Made by a program: the position numbers and the translations under genes
Assembly: GCF_021130785.1 (NCBI RefSeq)
Contig: NC_060207.1
Coordinates: 105,461,001 to 105,525,000, forward strand
Length of the DNA stretch: 64,000 bases
DNA from: Homalodisca vitripennis
Lineage: Eukaryota; Arthropoda; Insecta; Hemiptera; Cicadellidae
Direction: 5' to 3'
Notes under the pieces: generated by a model
Database searches by the model: none
Told to the model about the DNA's origin: nothing
The model's input: only the letters and a program-made list of their open reading frames with translations
In this document: positions 37,970 through 49,571 of the stretch, piece after piece
Layout: each line of letters begins with the position of its first letter
Numbering within the stretch: the stretch's first letter is position 1

Positions 37970-38260
37970 AAGGTAAAAGTACGCCACACCATCTATCGCG
38001 TAACAGGGTTCGCTAAGGATGCATGCTAATTTCGAGTCATAGCTCATTTAATTCTCGAGATGTCCTGCGGATAGACAGACAAGCAGTAAATGCATGCCAT
38101 AAAAGAAATTGTTTAATTCATGCCATAAAAGAAATTGTTTAATTCCCCCGGCGCTCAGCCAGATTCCATGGATGGCCATGCACCATCGTAGAACTCATTC
38201 TTGTCTGTGTATAAATTAAATTTCATGCAAAATTTAACATCTTGAGGTTAAATCTTTCTG
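37970..38260 (+). repeat. Interspersed repeat, 'TCAGCCAA' family, copy 4, with internal duplication
   Basis: Blocks in order: 'AAGTACGCCACACCATC', 'GAGATGTCCTGCGGATAGAC', then a 26-bp tandem duplication 'CATGCCATAAAAGAAATTGT'... (38,093-38,144), then 'GGCGCTCAGCCAGATTCCAT', 'CATGCACCATCGTAGAACTC' and 'TTTCATGCAAAATTTAAC'. The block order agrees with 12.40-12.99 kb taken together, suggesting the full element is at least 300 bp. Confidence 0.62.
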
Positions 38261-40341
38261 CAAGTGCCGATTAGTCTATGATATTCTAATCCTTACCACT
38301 GATATGCAGGTCATAACATTAAAAACTAGCTGTGTCTAAGCTACTTGTAAATTGACTAATAAACGTTATGACAAAATTAATATTAACCGAAAAATTATTT
38401 GTAACTATGCAGAAATGAAATGATACGGTGGTGTTACTGACATGGGCTGCCCTCGTGTGTGTGATATAATTTAATTGACAGTTTTATACGATTTTAATGT
38501 GTACTACTTTATTGGTATTACAATCTAATCATAACGCTACAATAATCAAAGGATAAGTGCAGTTAACTCGATCGGAATTCTTATTGTGGTCGGTAAACAA
38601 GTGAAGTGTTAATTTCTTCCGGATTTCCTTATTCGTGGAAAATTATATCAAACTATACAAGAAATATATATCCTGAACGTTTTATTTAAAAGTTTTTCAT
38701 TAGCAATGAAATACTAAATTCTTTATCTAAGTAGGTAAAGTCGTAAAAATAAATAAATCAGAATGTTTTCTTAGGGATAAATTATGATTGCAAACAGTTG
38801 AGTACATATAGTTTTCAGGATATAAATGTTTATCAACAAATGTTGTTATGTTGATCAAATATCTAATAAGATTAATTTAACACATTAACACTATTAAATA
38901 TAGTACACTTTTACTAGATATGGATACAAACTATTATTAATTATTGAGGAGACATCAATAACTTGATTATTTTCCTGAAAACGTATTGTATTATATATTT
39001 CTCTTTACTATTTCATTTTAAATCCGATACAAACTATATATATGTAGGGGGGTTGTTATATTATATTTATAGATATTTAATTATGTTGTACTTTTGAACA
39101 TTAACACGTGTTCAAAATGTATTAGACAGTTTCAAATTTATTAGCTGTTTTCGTTGTTCTCTAAATTTAAGATAAAATTTAAAATATTTCAGCTTATAAA
39201 AATAATTTTTTATGCGAGCACAAAAATAAATTATTGAGCATGTGAGTGAATTGTTAATACACTGTGAATATAGAAGAATAATTTGTGGAAATTCATCGTT
39301 TTAGAATAATTCATCAAAATAAACAACAATTAGTCTAAAAAAAATGTGCAATGTTATTACTGGATGAGTGACGCATTTCAAGAAAAGGCTGAACCTGTTC
39401 TCTTAAATGTGCTATGTTACTTTGCTACTTGTTACTTAGCTAAGATTTACAGGACTATGTGGCTTGAGCCTTTCTTGTATAAAACCGACACAGACAGTTA
39501 ATGTGGCGTCATCAATCCACAAAACTCCAACCGCCATTAGAAAGACTTCCAAACACCAATACTTATGCTTATTCTATTTTGCTTCAAATTTAGCAAGTGG
39601 TTATTTTTCTGAATAATTCATTTCTAGTACATTTCACACAAATTTATATCAAACTTTTTGGTTTGATGCCTAAAAGCACTATTTTGTTTTCTTTGTATCA
39701 CGTAGCATAAACTTTATAAAGGATCATCTTTTTTAAATGATGTTTTTGAATTCGTTTTATTGACGAAATTATAATTCCTACACATGAAATTTGTGGTAAA
39801 GGGGTAGCTAAAAACAGTGTATAACACTTCAAAGGGTAAAAAATCCAGTCAGAGGCGACTTCAAACTTAAACACTTTACTGAGATTAGTAACTGCGCAAC
39901 TTTTCGTCAGTAGTAGGTCTGGCCGTTGGGTCGCTCTTTGAATTGTTGTACAAATAGATCTATTTTTTTCTGTAAATCCGGAGCTTATAAGCAAATCCCT
40001 AATACGTAGTTATAGTAAAATATAAACCTCAAGGAAACCGTAACGTTGTTACGGTGAAAATGTGACTTTTTCATTCATATACGTATTATCTTGTGCAATA
40101 CTTTATAGGATTTATATAATTCATAATAAGTACTAGAGTTTGAACTAACTTCACATTCAGTTTACTTTAGAATCAGATAGATAAAATTAACTAGTTCCAA
40201 CATCGGAAAAGTCATCATCAAATGTAAGGTGAAGGCGTTCCGTTTACTTTACTGATGATGCCCTTGATAATATGCGCCCTCTATCGAGATAGCACTACGA
40301 GGAAGGATAGCGGGCATTATACTCGTATTTCAGTCATCTCA
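38261..40341. other. AT-rich sequence without supported gene
   Basis: A minus-strand 98-codon frame at 39,698-39,994 was considered; it has no recognisable domain. No structured repeat was seen. Confidence 0.45.
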
Positions 40342-40626
40342 TCATTGAAAAGGGGGGCTAGCTCTGTTCCAGTCAAAGTCGTCAGAGAACAGTACTCCCT
40401 CATATTTAGTTAGTCTTCCATAGACCTTGAATACTAAGACCCCTTTCTCACTAGAAGCTCAACACAGTTCAACCAGCATCCTCTTCTGTAAACTAGACTT
40501 ATTCATCGACCCCAAGAGATTTGCAGTTATTCCTGGAGGATTGTCCAGATAAAAGTGACAATTCTGTTTTTTTTCTGTATCCAATGTAGGTTCAACCAGC
40601 CAGAATTTAACAATCTTGGGCACATC
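40342..40626 (-). pseudogene. Unidentified 95-codon coding relic with one in-frame TGA
   Basis: On the minus strand an AG acceptor (TTTAATTTAG) at 40,628-40,627 is followed by 55 open codons, a single TGA (40,461-40,459), then 38 more open codons in the same frame to a stop. The peptide starts DVPKIVKFWLVEPTLD, continues NCHFYLDNPPGITANLL and, after the TGA, reads VLVFKVYGRLTKYEG and SDDFDWNRASPPFQ. It is rich in W, Y, P, D and K and reads like genuine protein. Frame continuity across the TGA suggests a recently disabled exon or transposon gene rather than chance. I do not recognise the family. TGA recoding as selenocysteine is conceivable but unsupported, because I see no SECIS-like hairpin. 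Confidence 0.42.
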
Positions 40627-41137
40627 CTAAATTAAATCACAGGGTTAATTGACTCCTCACAGCTACTAAATAAATTATGAGAATATGGTATGTATTCAAT
40701 ATTACAAATGAAAGTAATAAATATAAGAGTAAAGTTGATGATTTCAATTAAAGTGTGTTTAATAAATTTAAACAATACGTCTTTACAATATTTCCCAACT
40801 GAGATAAATCACAAAGTTTGCGATAGTAGATCGATAAGGGTTGACCCTTTTAATTATTATTAATTTCGAAAAATATTTCTTAAAAACACCCTCATCTTCT
40901 AAAATATGTGTTTGGAGAGCGAACAAATAAACATTCTTGCCATCTGTTGAAGTTAACCAAACATAAAAGTACAGTAACAACATTAACTCCATCTGTAGGA
41001 TTCGGAAGCAACAAGAAACTGATTTCTTTTATAGTGCAACACGGTACTGTGTTTTATTGCCACCGCTTGTTTTATGCAACATTCTGTTCCAATGGTCTCT
41101 TGCAAGTTTAGTACAACTGAACAGTTTTATGTTCAAT
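40627..41137. other. AT-rich sequence without supported gene
   Basis: Overlapping frames on both strands at 40,783-41,111 look like chance. Nothing else was seen. Confidence 0.45.
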
Positions 41138-41605
41138 GTCGTAAGCATACAAATGGAATCAAAATTTACTCGACAAATACGATATTTTTCTTGAGCAGGT
41201 TACTGATGTGTGACTTGAACACTTTGTGATATCTCGCTTATTATATTTAATGTGTTTTCTATATCAGTGGAAACGTTTATATTTTTTGGCTCGGGCTAAA
41301 CTTTTATAAGGAAGTATTTTATTATATTATAACAACTTACACTTTCTTTATAGTGTTGCTAACATCTAGATAATTTGTTAAAAGTAAAGAATTATTAGGT
41401 TAAGGAGTTTTCGTGTTTTGCACACGTTACAATGTTAATGACTGGTTTACTATCACTTCTCGTCATATTCCCTTAATCGTAAACCAACTTTAACATCCGC
41501 CCCACCAGTTTGTCTAAAATGTAATTATTTTAAAATATTAAACTATATTTAGAATTTTTAGAACAATATTGAAGCTTAATGAGATTGAAAACATTCTCTT
41601 TAGTG
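41138..41605 (+). repeat. ~480-bp diverged duplication, copy 1
   Basis: Co-linear with 43,727-44,215. Shared blocks include 'CGACAAATACGATATTTTTC', 'GGGCTAAACTT', 'CACGTTACAA', 'TTAATGACTGGTTTAC', 'CCAACTTTAACAT' and 'TGAAAACATT'. I estimate about 75% identity with indels. There is no open frame. It may be two copies of an old mobile element or a segmental duplication. Confidence 0.82.
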
Positions 41606-43132
41606 ATTGAGCAGTCCCTATTGTGCCAATGATTACCGTGTCCAATTAAATATAGAGAGAGATGCAGTTTCACACAAAGTTTCAATTCTCCAAGTTAACT
41701 TCTTCCAAAGTTATCGCGGGTACTGATAGGCACAAAAATCTTTCCTCTACTAGGTGGGAAAGGTTTCGCAAAACGCTCAGCAAATTAAACCTCTTAGTGG
41801 TTACTTTTAAAAATATTAATACGTTGCCGCGTACAACTCTAGATTTTACGAGGTCAATGAGTGTAGGCGGAATGTTTTTCCTTCTGTTTCAAAGCCATTG
41901 TCCTAGGCCTATGCATACAGTCGAATTAGTATATTTATTCAATGTGGCTCCTAAAGCAGGGTGTTTGCCAAATCCGGGGTAAGAAGATTTAGGTTATAAG
42001 TTGAATTGTATGTTTATTTATTTATTTAATTATATACGGTATACACCATTTTACAACAAATGTTAAATACATGCTATCACAGTACAAGAAAGAAACATAG
42101 TATGTTTAATTTTACCAAAGAAGCCAAACATTACTAATATTAACAACATATACTGTATGTATATAAAACAATGAAATGACGTTAGACAAAAGATAATAAG
42201 AACAAATATAACGGGGGGGGGGGAAATATATACATATATATCACTCAAAGTATTACTATAGTAATCAGCGAACAATTTTCAACGTGATAATATAAACTAT
42301 TTAAAAAAATATATGTTTTAAAATTGAAAACAGGGAACTAATAACAATAAGGAACAAAACTGACCAGTATCAACTTATCTACAATTGTACAGCAAGATGT
42401 TAGCATGCGATGTGTGGGGATGTGCGTATGTGTAACAATTAACAAGAAAATGTGAGTTTTAACAAGCAATAAATTAGCTTATAGTACAGGCAGTGTGCAG
42501 TGTGTATAATTAAGTAACGACAAGCAGTAGATATAAAGTTTCAACAAGAAATAAAGTATCTTATAATATAGTATAACAAGAAATAACTACATTTATAACA
42601 TTTAACAAGCAATAAATAATAAGATAACAAGCAATTATAAATCTTCTGATTACAGTACAATCACGATGCCAGAATGTGTAATTCGGAGATAAGGTTTACC
42701 AAGGACAAAGTAGTGTTTGCTTTTCTGAATTTAACCAAAGTAATTACTTTCACTGGGGTGTTCGACTTCACAAACCGCTGAAGACTTCACAAAAAGTAAC
42801 TTTTCCTTTTTTAGGAAATTTCACTATCTTCCGATGAATATTTTTTCAGGCGTTCCTTTGAAGATAAGATTTCATGTTTGCGCAGCTCAGGCCTTAGGAG
42901 AAACGACTGTACTTGTCTGCCACTCTGAACTGTTTAGATTAATTTAAAATTAAAACTGATCAGCTTTCAGATATTTTCCGGAAATTATACGATCTAAGCC
43001 ACAGTTGTAACAAAAGTAAATTTTCTAACACACCAGGAAATGAGTATAGTCTGTACCATACATACGTTCCTAGTGGGATACAAATGCAGGAGGTTAAAAA
43101 ATAGGAGAGTCTTTTTTGAGGGGAGTTGTGTT
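41606..43132. other. Non-coding sequence; one weak exon candidate
   Basis: A 106-codon frame at 41,662-41,982 ends directly before a donor-like 'GGGGTAAGAAG', but no domain is recognised. The rest is AT-rich with a poly-G run at 42,212. Confidence 0.4.
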
Positions 43133-43174
43133 TTGTTTTACTTATTTTCATTGTTATGAAAATAAGTAAAACAA
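43133..43174. repeat. Perfect 19-bp inverted repeat with 4-nt loop
   Basis: Arm TTGTTTTACTTATTTTCAT (43,133-43,151), loop TGTT, and an exactly complementary arm (43,156-43,174). It would form a perfect AU-rich hairpin if transcribed. The arms do not extend further. Confidence 0.9.
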
Positions 43175-43726
43175 GGGGACAAGTATTTTAGAAGGGTTCG
43201 TTCATCAAAGCGTTTTTTATGAGGTGTTACATTTAACGGGAGGGAGATCAAGATTTTAACCTATGACACCAAAATCTTTGTGATCAATTGAGTGCAAAGT
43301 TTAAATATTTTTATTGGATGTGAGCAGGAAGAAAGAAGTTTTTCGGACTAATCTGCTCTTGTCTACTAATGTCTAATTCGTCAAATTTTGACCAGGGTGT
43401 TAAGTTCGTGAAGTGATTTGAATGACAATTATATTTGGTGAGCCAGACTAGAATGTCCACTGTCCCTACCTACCGCGGCTGTAGTGAAGTTAAGTGTCAC
43501 TTCCTGAATGTAGTAATATTGTTCAAAGAATATTTTGACCAATGGCAATAGTAAATTATCATTTTATACATTTTGAATGTGTGGTATTCTAAAATCGCTC
43601 TGTCCAATCTATCAAGAAACGTAAAACTCTCTGAAGTTTTAATTGACTTTTGTAACGTAATTCCCTAAGAAGCATTTAGAATATATTTTAGCCATAACAA
43701 ATCGTTTGGCCCCTATCGGGCTCGAA
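43175..43726. other. Sequence without supported gene
   Basis: Nothing recognised. Confidence 0.5.
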
Positions 43727-44215
43727 TTTCGTAAAGAATACAAATAGAATCCAAATTGAGACGACAAATACGATATTTTTCCTGAGCAGTATGCTGTATG
43801 TGTGAATTCAACACCTTGTAATATCTCCCTTATTATATTTGATGCTTTTTCTACAACAGTAAAAATGTTTTTTTTTATTTGTGGTTTGGGCTAAACTTGT
43901 ATGAGAAAGTGTTATAATATATAATAAGCAATGTACACTTTATGGTATTATTTAAATCTAGGATACTTATAAAAAGTAATGAATTCACAGAGTTTTCCTG
44001 TTTTGTACACGTTACAACATTAATGACTGGTTTACTTCTTCATATCCAAGTCTTAACCTTTATCATGAGCCAACTTTAACATTCACCTCACCTGTTTACC
44101 TGAAATGTAATTATATCGAAATATTAAAGGAAAAATAAACTATATTTGTAGGTTTGTAATAGGGAACCAGATTTCAAGAACAATATACGATTGAGTTTGA
44201 AAACATTATTATAAT
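43727..44215 (+). repeat. ~480-bp diverged duplication, copy 2
   Basis: The direct-orientation partner of 41,138-41,605, about 2.6 kb away. Confidence 0.82.
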
Positions 44216-44596
44216 TAAACATTATGTGATTAATGCTGTTTCCATAAACCACTCAAGCCACCGTATAACAATATTTATTAGTTTACATTAAATTTAAATA
44301 GTTGAATGTGCAATTTTAGACAATTTTTAAGATGCATTAACTGTGATTTCAAATATGCGAGCGTTTTGTGGCCTAGCCTTAAGATATAGGACAAAGATTC
44401 ACTGGACCGTTTATTTTAGTTCACTCTCTTCATACTGCATGTTTAAATAAAGAATGTACAGCACGTGAAATCTGTCGGGTTTGGATAATTTCGATCAATA
44501 TGTGATTTAAATGCAAGTACTATTGTTACAATTATTTACATAACGTTAAATATTAATATAATAAAACATGCCAAACAGAACTCGTTAATAATGTGC
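44216..44596. other. AT-rich sequence without supported gene
   Basis: Nothing recognised. Confidence 0.5.
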
Positions 44597-44780
44597 TATA
44601 TTGTCCTGCCAGTAGTGGTAGTTGTACTATATTGTCCTGTCAGTAGTGGTAGTTGTACTATATTGCCCTGCCAGTAGTAGTAGTTGTACTATATTGTCCT
44701 GTCAGTAGTGGTAGTTGTACTATATTGTCCTGCCAGTAGTGGTAGTTGTACTATATTGTCCTGCCAGTAGTGGTAGTTGT
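44597..44780 (+). repeat. Minisatellite, 6 x 31 bp
   Basis: Six tandem units of 'TATATTGTCCTGCCAGTAGT' plus GGTAGTTGTAC. Unit variants are C/T at position 13 (CTGCC/CTGTC), and one unit has GCCC with AGTAGTAG. Confidence 0.97.
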
Positions 44781-46916
44781 GGGTTTTAGGATCTTTACTG
44801 AACTATCAAACAAGTGCATCAGGAACATAGTCTAGTAATTTACAAGTGGATATTTTACCTACAGCTTGGAACTGAGGTTATCCTACCTGGAGTTTTGGTG
44901 TTTACTGAGATTAATTACGTCATTAAAATACCCAATCAGTTTATTTATGGCCACAATACTTGGTTAGGTAATCTATAGAACTCTGAAATAATTGTTATTT
45001 ATTTTAATAACTCGTTAGCTACACCCAAGGATGAAAATTTGATTTCAGATTCACTTTGCAATTATGAAAAAGTTGTATATATACTTGATTAAGTATATAA
45101 TTTACCTGTATATTATATTTACAAAAATATTTCCTAAAATGTATAAAAATGTGAAAATTACGTTTAACATAACTTTAATTTTTGTTTAAAGGTGAAATCA
45201 GCCAGAAATTTTACTGTGTTTTTTTGTGTGGAGAATTTAACAAAGTAGTAGTTTTTATGGTTTACACAAAAGTGCAAGGAATGTTTTATGTAAATAAACG
45301 TAGGTCTTCATTTAACTTTCTCACTTTAGAACTTATTAGAAATTATTAAGAATATCACAAGAGGTGGGTTTCATGGACTTAAAAAAAAAATTAAAAAAAA
45401 TTAAAAAAAAAAACAGAATAATAAATTCATACTGATCCACAGACCATAGACTTACAAACTTGAAAGTTGTGTTTCAGATTTATTTACGTTCTCATCTATT
45501 TCAGCACATGACCTGCAAGACGAGTTATTTCTTATTTTGAACAGATCACCTTTGTATCCATCGTGATACACACTTTATGTGCATGCATGTTGTTAGGAGT
45601 GACCATAAAATTATATTTTAAATAAATTCTACGAATAAGCAGAAAATCGTAACTCGTATACAGTAGTCTACTTCTGCTTTGTGCGCGCTATGACGGAATA
45701 AATTCGAAAGTTACATGTGTAGACAAATATATGATCTAGAATTTTTCTCCAAAGTTCGGTTTTGTAATGTTATTATTGTGAGAAATTATTGTTTTAAAGT
45801 TTGAGTTTATAATACAAAGTATGTATGTTCGTTTCCCAAAATTCTGTAATGAATATATTTAACTCTTCTAAAGTTATAAATATTTAGTTTATTGATTAAA
45901 GGCAAACTAAGACATTATGTTCCATAGGCAGAATTTAAAAAGGGTTTTATAACAAGTTCACTTGGGTAGAAAAATGTAATAGTGAGGAACTTATGTTATA
46001 GTGGAGCAATCATATTTTAAAAGTAAATTCTCTCGTTTTTACATTTTGTTATTATTTAGTCTGACGAAAGAAAAAAATCTCGTTTGGAAAGAATGAAACA
46101 ATCGGGGGCAAAAAGAAAAGATAAATAATCAAAACAGTATTAACTGGCGTGTTCTGATCGAATCCGTACATAAAAGTGTAAAATAAAATTATAAAACCGA
46201 AATTTCTTGCAAGACTCTTAAATAAAATAATATAAAAAAACAGTAATTTCCGATTTGTTTATAAATGTAGTAAAATTTAATTTATTCTCATAACACAGTC
46301 GTTGTGTTGATATTGACAATGCAGTGGCCAGGCTATTTGAGCTGGACTTTTCCATATATATTGGAGCCACTCCAAGATTATGAAGGGTTCTTAAGTACGC
46401 TATACAACTGCTACTCCAGATTCATATAATATTTTACGATTATCTTTGAATGTATTGCGTGAGACCGTTGCCTTAAATAACACTCTTACTTCACTGGTAA
46501 ACGTGTGTCCTGTAGCTTTGTGTAAACGATTATTACAGTTTCAGCTCGCTACTGGATGACGCTCGGGTATTTTTATATTACACTCCCGTTAATGGTGTAA
46601 TAATATCAATAAATCCGCGTAAATTGTTTAATAGTTTATCTAGCATAAATTGACAATAATTCAATAGTTCTATTCCCTCAATATTTTTATAAATTCTCGA
46701 TATAAATTATATTTACTCAAAATCTATAACAGTAGATTAAATTTTTTTTATAATGTTCCACTGAAAATTTACCAACTAATAAAACTTATTAAGGATGTAC
46801 TCATATATTAAAAAGGATTGAAAAAATTCTATTAAGAAAAACAATAGGATGACAATCATTTATCAGATGTGAATATTATTCTTAACTTGATGCACAGATA
46901 GCTAAGCATGTGCATA
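44781..46916. other. AT-rich sequence without supported gene
   Basis: Contains an A-rich tract at 45,380-45,416. No gene or mobile element was recognised. Confidence 0.5.
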
Positions 46917-47142
46917 CAGGGTGTACATAAAGTCCTGCACAGCTATAATATTTCCTGAACGAAAACAGATAAATCAACAAGATCTGGTGCATCAACACTA
47001 CACCTAAAAATCTACTTTTTGAAGGAACTATCAGTTTTCTGTAATATCATGGGGACGTCCCGCAAGGAGTCACAAGGAAATCTTAAATAGGAGCATAGGT
47101 CAATATGCACACCATATTAAAGGGCTTATCTAGCAGAGTTTA

Positions 47143-47532
47143 ATGCCGCAAACCGTACTCAAAAGATTGATCCAGTACAAAATGGCGGCAACGAAATTTG
47201 ATGTAAACAATATTGTGTTTTCAGACGAGTGTTCATTTATGCTGAATGGAAGCGTAAACAGGCACAATTGCCGTTACTGGAGTAGCGAAAATCCTCACTG
47301 GATGCGGGAGGCACATACGCAGTATCCACTAAAGGTGAATGTCTGGCTTGGTGTGATAGGTACCCAGTTGGTAGGTCCTTTCTTTATTGAAGGAAATTTA
47401 AATGCAATATCATACCAACGTTTGCTGGAAAATGAAATTACATCAGCACTTCGAAACATGTTTGTGGAGAACATTTCCAGAATATCTGGTTTCAACAGGA
47501 CGGAGCACCCCCACACTACGGCAACGACGTAA
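47143..47532 (+). pseudogene. Mariner-type transposase fragment (left arm), frameshifted
   Basis: The frame encodes the middle of a DDE/D transposase of the insect DUF4817/mariner-like group, which cuts and joins transposon ends. The first catalytic Asp lies in IVFSDECSFML (residues about 24-34). 'NRHNCRYWSSENPHW', 'VNVWLGVIG' and 'VGPFFIEGNLNAISY' follow, all typical blocks. A frameshift near 47,490 leaves the frame before the second catalytic motif, which is visible in another frame as QQDGAPPHYG (about 47,498). The third, RSPDLS, is near 47,605, again followed by a frameshift; the C-terminal 'YLKDNVYKTKPQNLNELR' continues to about 47,700. The N-terminal DNA-binding part is missing, so the fragment is inactive. 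The copy in the right arm is almost identical. Confidence 0.88.
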
Positions 47533-48314
47533 GAGCCTATTTAAACACTGTTTTTTGGCAACGGTGGATCAGAAGGCGGGGGCTGTAGAATGGCCAGCGC
47601 GTTCACCAGATCTGTCTGTCTCCATTAGACTATTTTGTTTGGGGTTACCTTAAGGACAACGTCTACAAAACAAAGCCTCAAAATTTAAATGAACTGAGAC
47701 AAAGAACACCTTCAAGAATGTCAGACGATCCCTCAAGTTGCCCTGCAAAATTCTGCACAAAATAGTTTTTATGTGCGTCTTTACGACTGTCAAATAACGG
47801 GAGGTGAACAATTTGAACATTTACTCTGAAAACATTTGGTAAGTAAACATCTTTTTTAAATAAAACCTTTGAACAGCCGCACAGGTCAATATGCACATAA
47901 TTTTAAAGGGCTTATCTAGCAGAGTTTAATGCCGCAAACCGCACTCAAACAGATTGATCCAGTACAAAATGGCGGCTGTTCAAAGGTTTTATTTAAAAAA
48001 GATGTTTACTTACCAAATGTTTTCAGAGTAAATGTTCAAATTGTTCACCTCCCGTTATTTGACAGTCGGAAAGACGCACATAAAAACTATTAACAGAATT
48101 TTGCAGGGCAACTTGAGGGATCGTCTGACATTCTTGAAGGTGTTCTTTGTCTCAGTTCATTTAAATTTTGAGGCTTTGTTTTGTAGACGTTGTCCTTAAG
48201 GTAACCCCAAACAAAATAGTCTAATGGAGACAGACAGATCTGGTGAACGCGCTGGCCATTCTACAGCCCCCGCCTTCTGATCCACCGTTGCCAAAAAACA
48301 GTGTTTAAAGGCTC

Positions 48315-48704
48315 TTACGTCGTTGCCGTAGTGTGGGGGTGCTCCGTCCTGTTGAAACCAGATATTCTGGAAATGTTCTCCACAAACATGTTTCGAAGTG
48401 CTGATGTAATTTCATTTTCCAGCAAACGTTGGTATGATATTGCATTTAAATTTCCTTCAATAAAGAAAGGACCTACCAACTGGGTACCTATCACACCAAG
48501 CCAGACATTCACCTTTAGTGGATACTGCGTATGTGCCTCCCGCATCCAGTGAGGATTTTCGCTACTCCAGTAACGACAATTGTGCCTGTTTACGCTTCCA
48601 TTCAGCATAAATGAACACTCGTCTGAAAACACAATATTGTTTACATCAAATTTCGTTGCCGCCATTTTGTACTGGATCAATCTTTTGAGTGCGGTTTGCG
48701 GCAT
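48315..48704 (-). pseudogene. Mariner-type transposase fragment (right arm), mirror copy
   Basis: This is the inverted copy of 47,143-47,532. The 129-residue translation is the same except for one residue (MPQTA here, MPQTV in the left arm). It carries the same IVFSDE motif and the same frameshift before the QDGAPPHYG motif. Sharing the disabling lesion means the duplication copied an already broken gene. The frames converge on the 91-bp spacer, so transcripts from both arms, or one read-through transcript, would form long double-stranded RNA. Confidence 0.88.
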
Positions 48705-48932
48705 TAAACTCTGCTAGATAAGCCCTTTAATATGGTGTGCATATTGACCTATGCTCCTAATTAAGATTTCCTTGTGACTCCTTGCGGGACGTCCCCATGA
48801 TATTACAGAAAACTGATAGTTCCTTCAAAAAGTAGATTTTTAGGTGTAGTGTTGATGTACCAGATCTTGTTGATTTATCTGTTATCGTTCAGAAAATATT
48901 ATACCTGTGCAGGACTTTATGTACACCCTGTA

Positions 48933-49473
48933 TAATAAATATCACTAAAATCTAACAACAATCCTAAAACTATTGGGAATATTATTTTAAATAGTACTAG
49001 TTTGTCTAAATTTAAAATTTATAATTTGAAAATTGAGTTTATCTGTGTAAAATCATTAACTATTTCTGATTTTTTAAATAACACATTAATTTACCTAATA
49101 TAGTGAAATTTAAACATACATAAATATTTTACTTGATTATAATAAATCGTTATAGCTAAAAAATATTATGCCATACTTATTTATTTTAAAGTGCTAAATT
49201 GGAGCAAATTTGTATTTAAAAACTATAAATTAAAAAAATTGTTTTCTGAGGTTGGGTCCCTCGGTCCATCAGTTGATATGTGTCCCGGTTTAAATCGGCA
49301 AAAATATGGCAACCCTAGAACCACATGCAATACATATTAGTAATGGGTTTTTCAAAAAGCACATGTGAGCGTTAATAATTTTTGCAGGTTAAATTATATT
49401 GTTATTTTTGTGAAAAAAAGTAAATTTTTACCACTAGACAGCAGGAATCAAATTACGTTGTGAGCCTTTGCTC
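48933..49473. other. AT-rich sequence without supported gene
   Basis: Nothing recognised apart from the repeat at the right edge. Confidence 0.5.
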
Positions 49474-49539
49474 ACTTTTTGCGATTCAATGTTTATTGAA
49501 ATTAAATAAGGCAATTGCCATTTATACAATATTTAATGT
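49474..49539 (-). repeat. 64-bp repeat, copy 3 (inverted)
   Basis: The minus strand reads 'ACATTAAATATTGTATAAAT' ... 'CATTGAATCGCAAAAAGT', the same unit as at 22,950 and 23,222. After it, the minus strand continues GAGCAAAGGCTCAC, a small hairpin. No tRNA-like arm was recognised here. Confidence 0.85.
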
Positions 49540-49550
49540 ACTTTATACAT

Positions 49551-49571
49551 ATATACTTATATATATATATA
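49551..49571. repeat. (TA)n tract, left of the mariner element
   Basis: A short TA run that is the left half of the microsatellite into which the element at 49,572-52,170 inserted. Confidence 0.85.

Larger units (their letters stand above)
46917..48930. mobile_element. Palindromic (fold-back) mariner/Tc1-superfamily element, 2014 bp
   Basis: The ends are inverted repeats beginning CAGGGTGTACATAAAGTCCT, and TA lies on both sides (46,915-46,916 and 48,931-48,932), the Tc1/mariner target duplication. The left arm (46,917-47,880) and right arm (47,972-48,930) are nearly identical inverted copies of about 960 bp. The 91-bp spacer (47,881-47,971) is a direct copy of part of the left arm (about 47,093-47,182). 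Both outer ends are therefore the same terminus, and each arm carries the same transposase fragment, pointing inward. The normal second terminus of the parent element is absent. The structure looks like an inverted duplication that stays mobilisable because both ends are valid termini. Its arm identity implies a recent event. Confidence 0.93.

Noticed and set aside
41662..41982. 106-codon frame ending at a donor-like GTAAGAAG
   Set aside because: The donor is attractive but the peptide matches nothing and no acceptor-flanked partner exon was found.
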